Positions 5,454-5,551 of a DNA stretch of 5,551 nucleotides are shown here, one piece after another. The notes under the pieces are model-generated. The model saw only the letters and a list, made by a program, of their open reading frames with translations, had not been told where the DNA came from and did not search any database. Each line of letters starts with the position of its first letter. The stretch's first letter is position 1. The stretch comes from Pseudomonadota bacterium (GTDB lineage: Bacteria > Desulfobacterota > Desulfobacteria > Desulfobacterales > C00003060), in NCBI GenBank assembly GCA_015222985.1, contig JADFWI010000177.1, positions 1 to 5,551 of the forward strand. The letters run 5' to 3'. Made by a program: the position numbers and the translations under genes.

Positions 5454-5551
5454 TCAAAGGAGGGACATGGCGTTTTCTTGCATCCGTTCAAAATCCTTTT
5501 CGGTCAGGCCTGCGCCAAGGGCAACCAGTCTTGCCCGTTGCTCATTTAGAA
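5454..5551 (-). CDS. C-terminal end of an unidentified protein (cut by window edge)
   Basis: A minus-strand frame enters from the right edge and runs 31 codons to UGA at 5454-5456. The visible end includes ARLVALGAGLTEKDFERMQ, an amphipathic, helix-like sequence typical of a real protein tail. I do not recognise the family. The frame is the only minus-strand frame open from the edge for this length; the other two meet stops within a few to about 15 codons. A + strand frame also crosses the area but has no ribosome site. The 72 bp to the next start (5382-5453) show no terminator, so one transcript with the downstream amidohydrolase fragment and DsrE gene is possible. Confidence 0.5.
   Translation of the reverse strand, partial: LNEQRARLVALGAGLTEKDFERMQENAMSLL

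Noticed and set aside
5274..5549. Rightward frame of 91 codons at the right end
   Set aside because: It has no ribosome site, overlaps two more plausible minus-strand frames and has no recognisable motif.

Overview
The window looks like chromosomal DNA of a Gram-negative anaerobe, most likely a Desulfobacterota (deltaproteobacterial) sulfur-cycling bacterium. This rests on the DsrE-type sulfur-relay protein with an in-frame UGA that reads best as selenocysteine, the HCH-type amidohydrolase start, mid-range base composition and strong AGGAGG ribosome sites. The taxonomy is inference; no marker gene is present.

Layout from left to right. Positions 1-162 hold no gene, only short repeats. A leftward tRNA-Lys(CUU) follows, with its own promoter (314-342) and an intrinsic terminator (163-197). 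Next is a leftward protein quality-control pair: clpB (1259-3847, disaggregase), then htpX 40 bp downstream (379-1218, membrane zinc protease), probably one transcript from a TTGACA promoter near 3914-3941. The 342 bp between clpB and the next gene hold that promoter, a clpB leader carrying a split copy of a segment of the clpB coding sequence, a 70 bp inverted repeat and a possible rightward promoter. A rightward gene (4190-4696) encodes a small secreted methionine-rich protein of unknown function. It converges on a leftward 103-residue DsrE-family protein (4732-5043) whose reading frame crosses a UGA at 4843-4845; a hairpin just behind the UGA fits a bacterial SECIS. Upstream of that are a short, apparently truncated amidohydrolase start (5109-5381) and the last 31 codons of an unidentified leftward gene (5454-5551).

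ClpB and HtpX belong together functionally: cytosolic aggregate rescue and removal of damaged membrane proteins under heat or envelope stress. The DsrE selenoprotein suggests a thiol/selenol sulfur-transfer or redox role; no partner gene for it is visible here. The two points most worth following up are the selenoprotein, which a standard gene caller would cut to 66 residues, and the split clpB repeat placed at the predicted start of the clpB mRNA.
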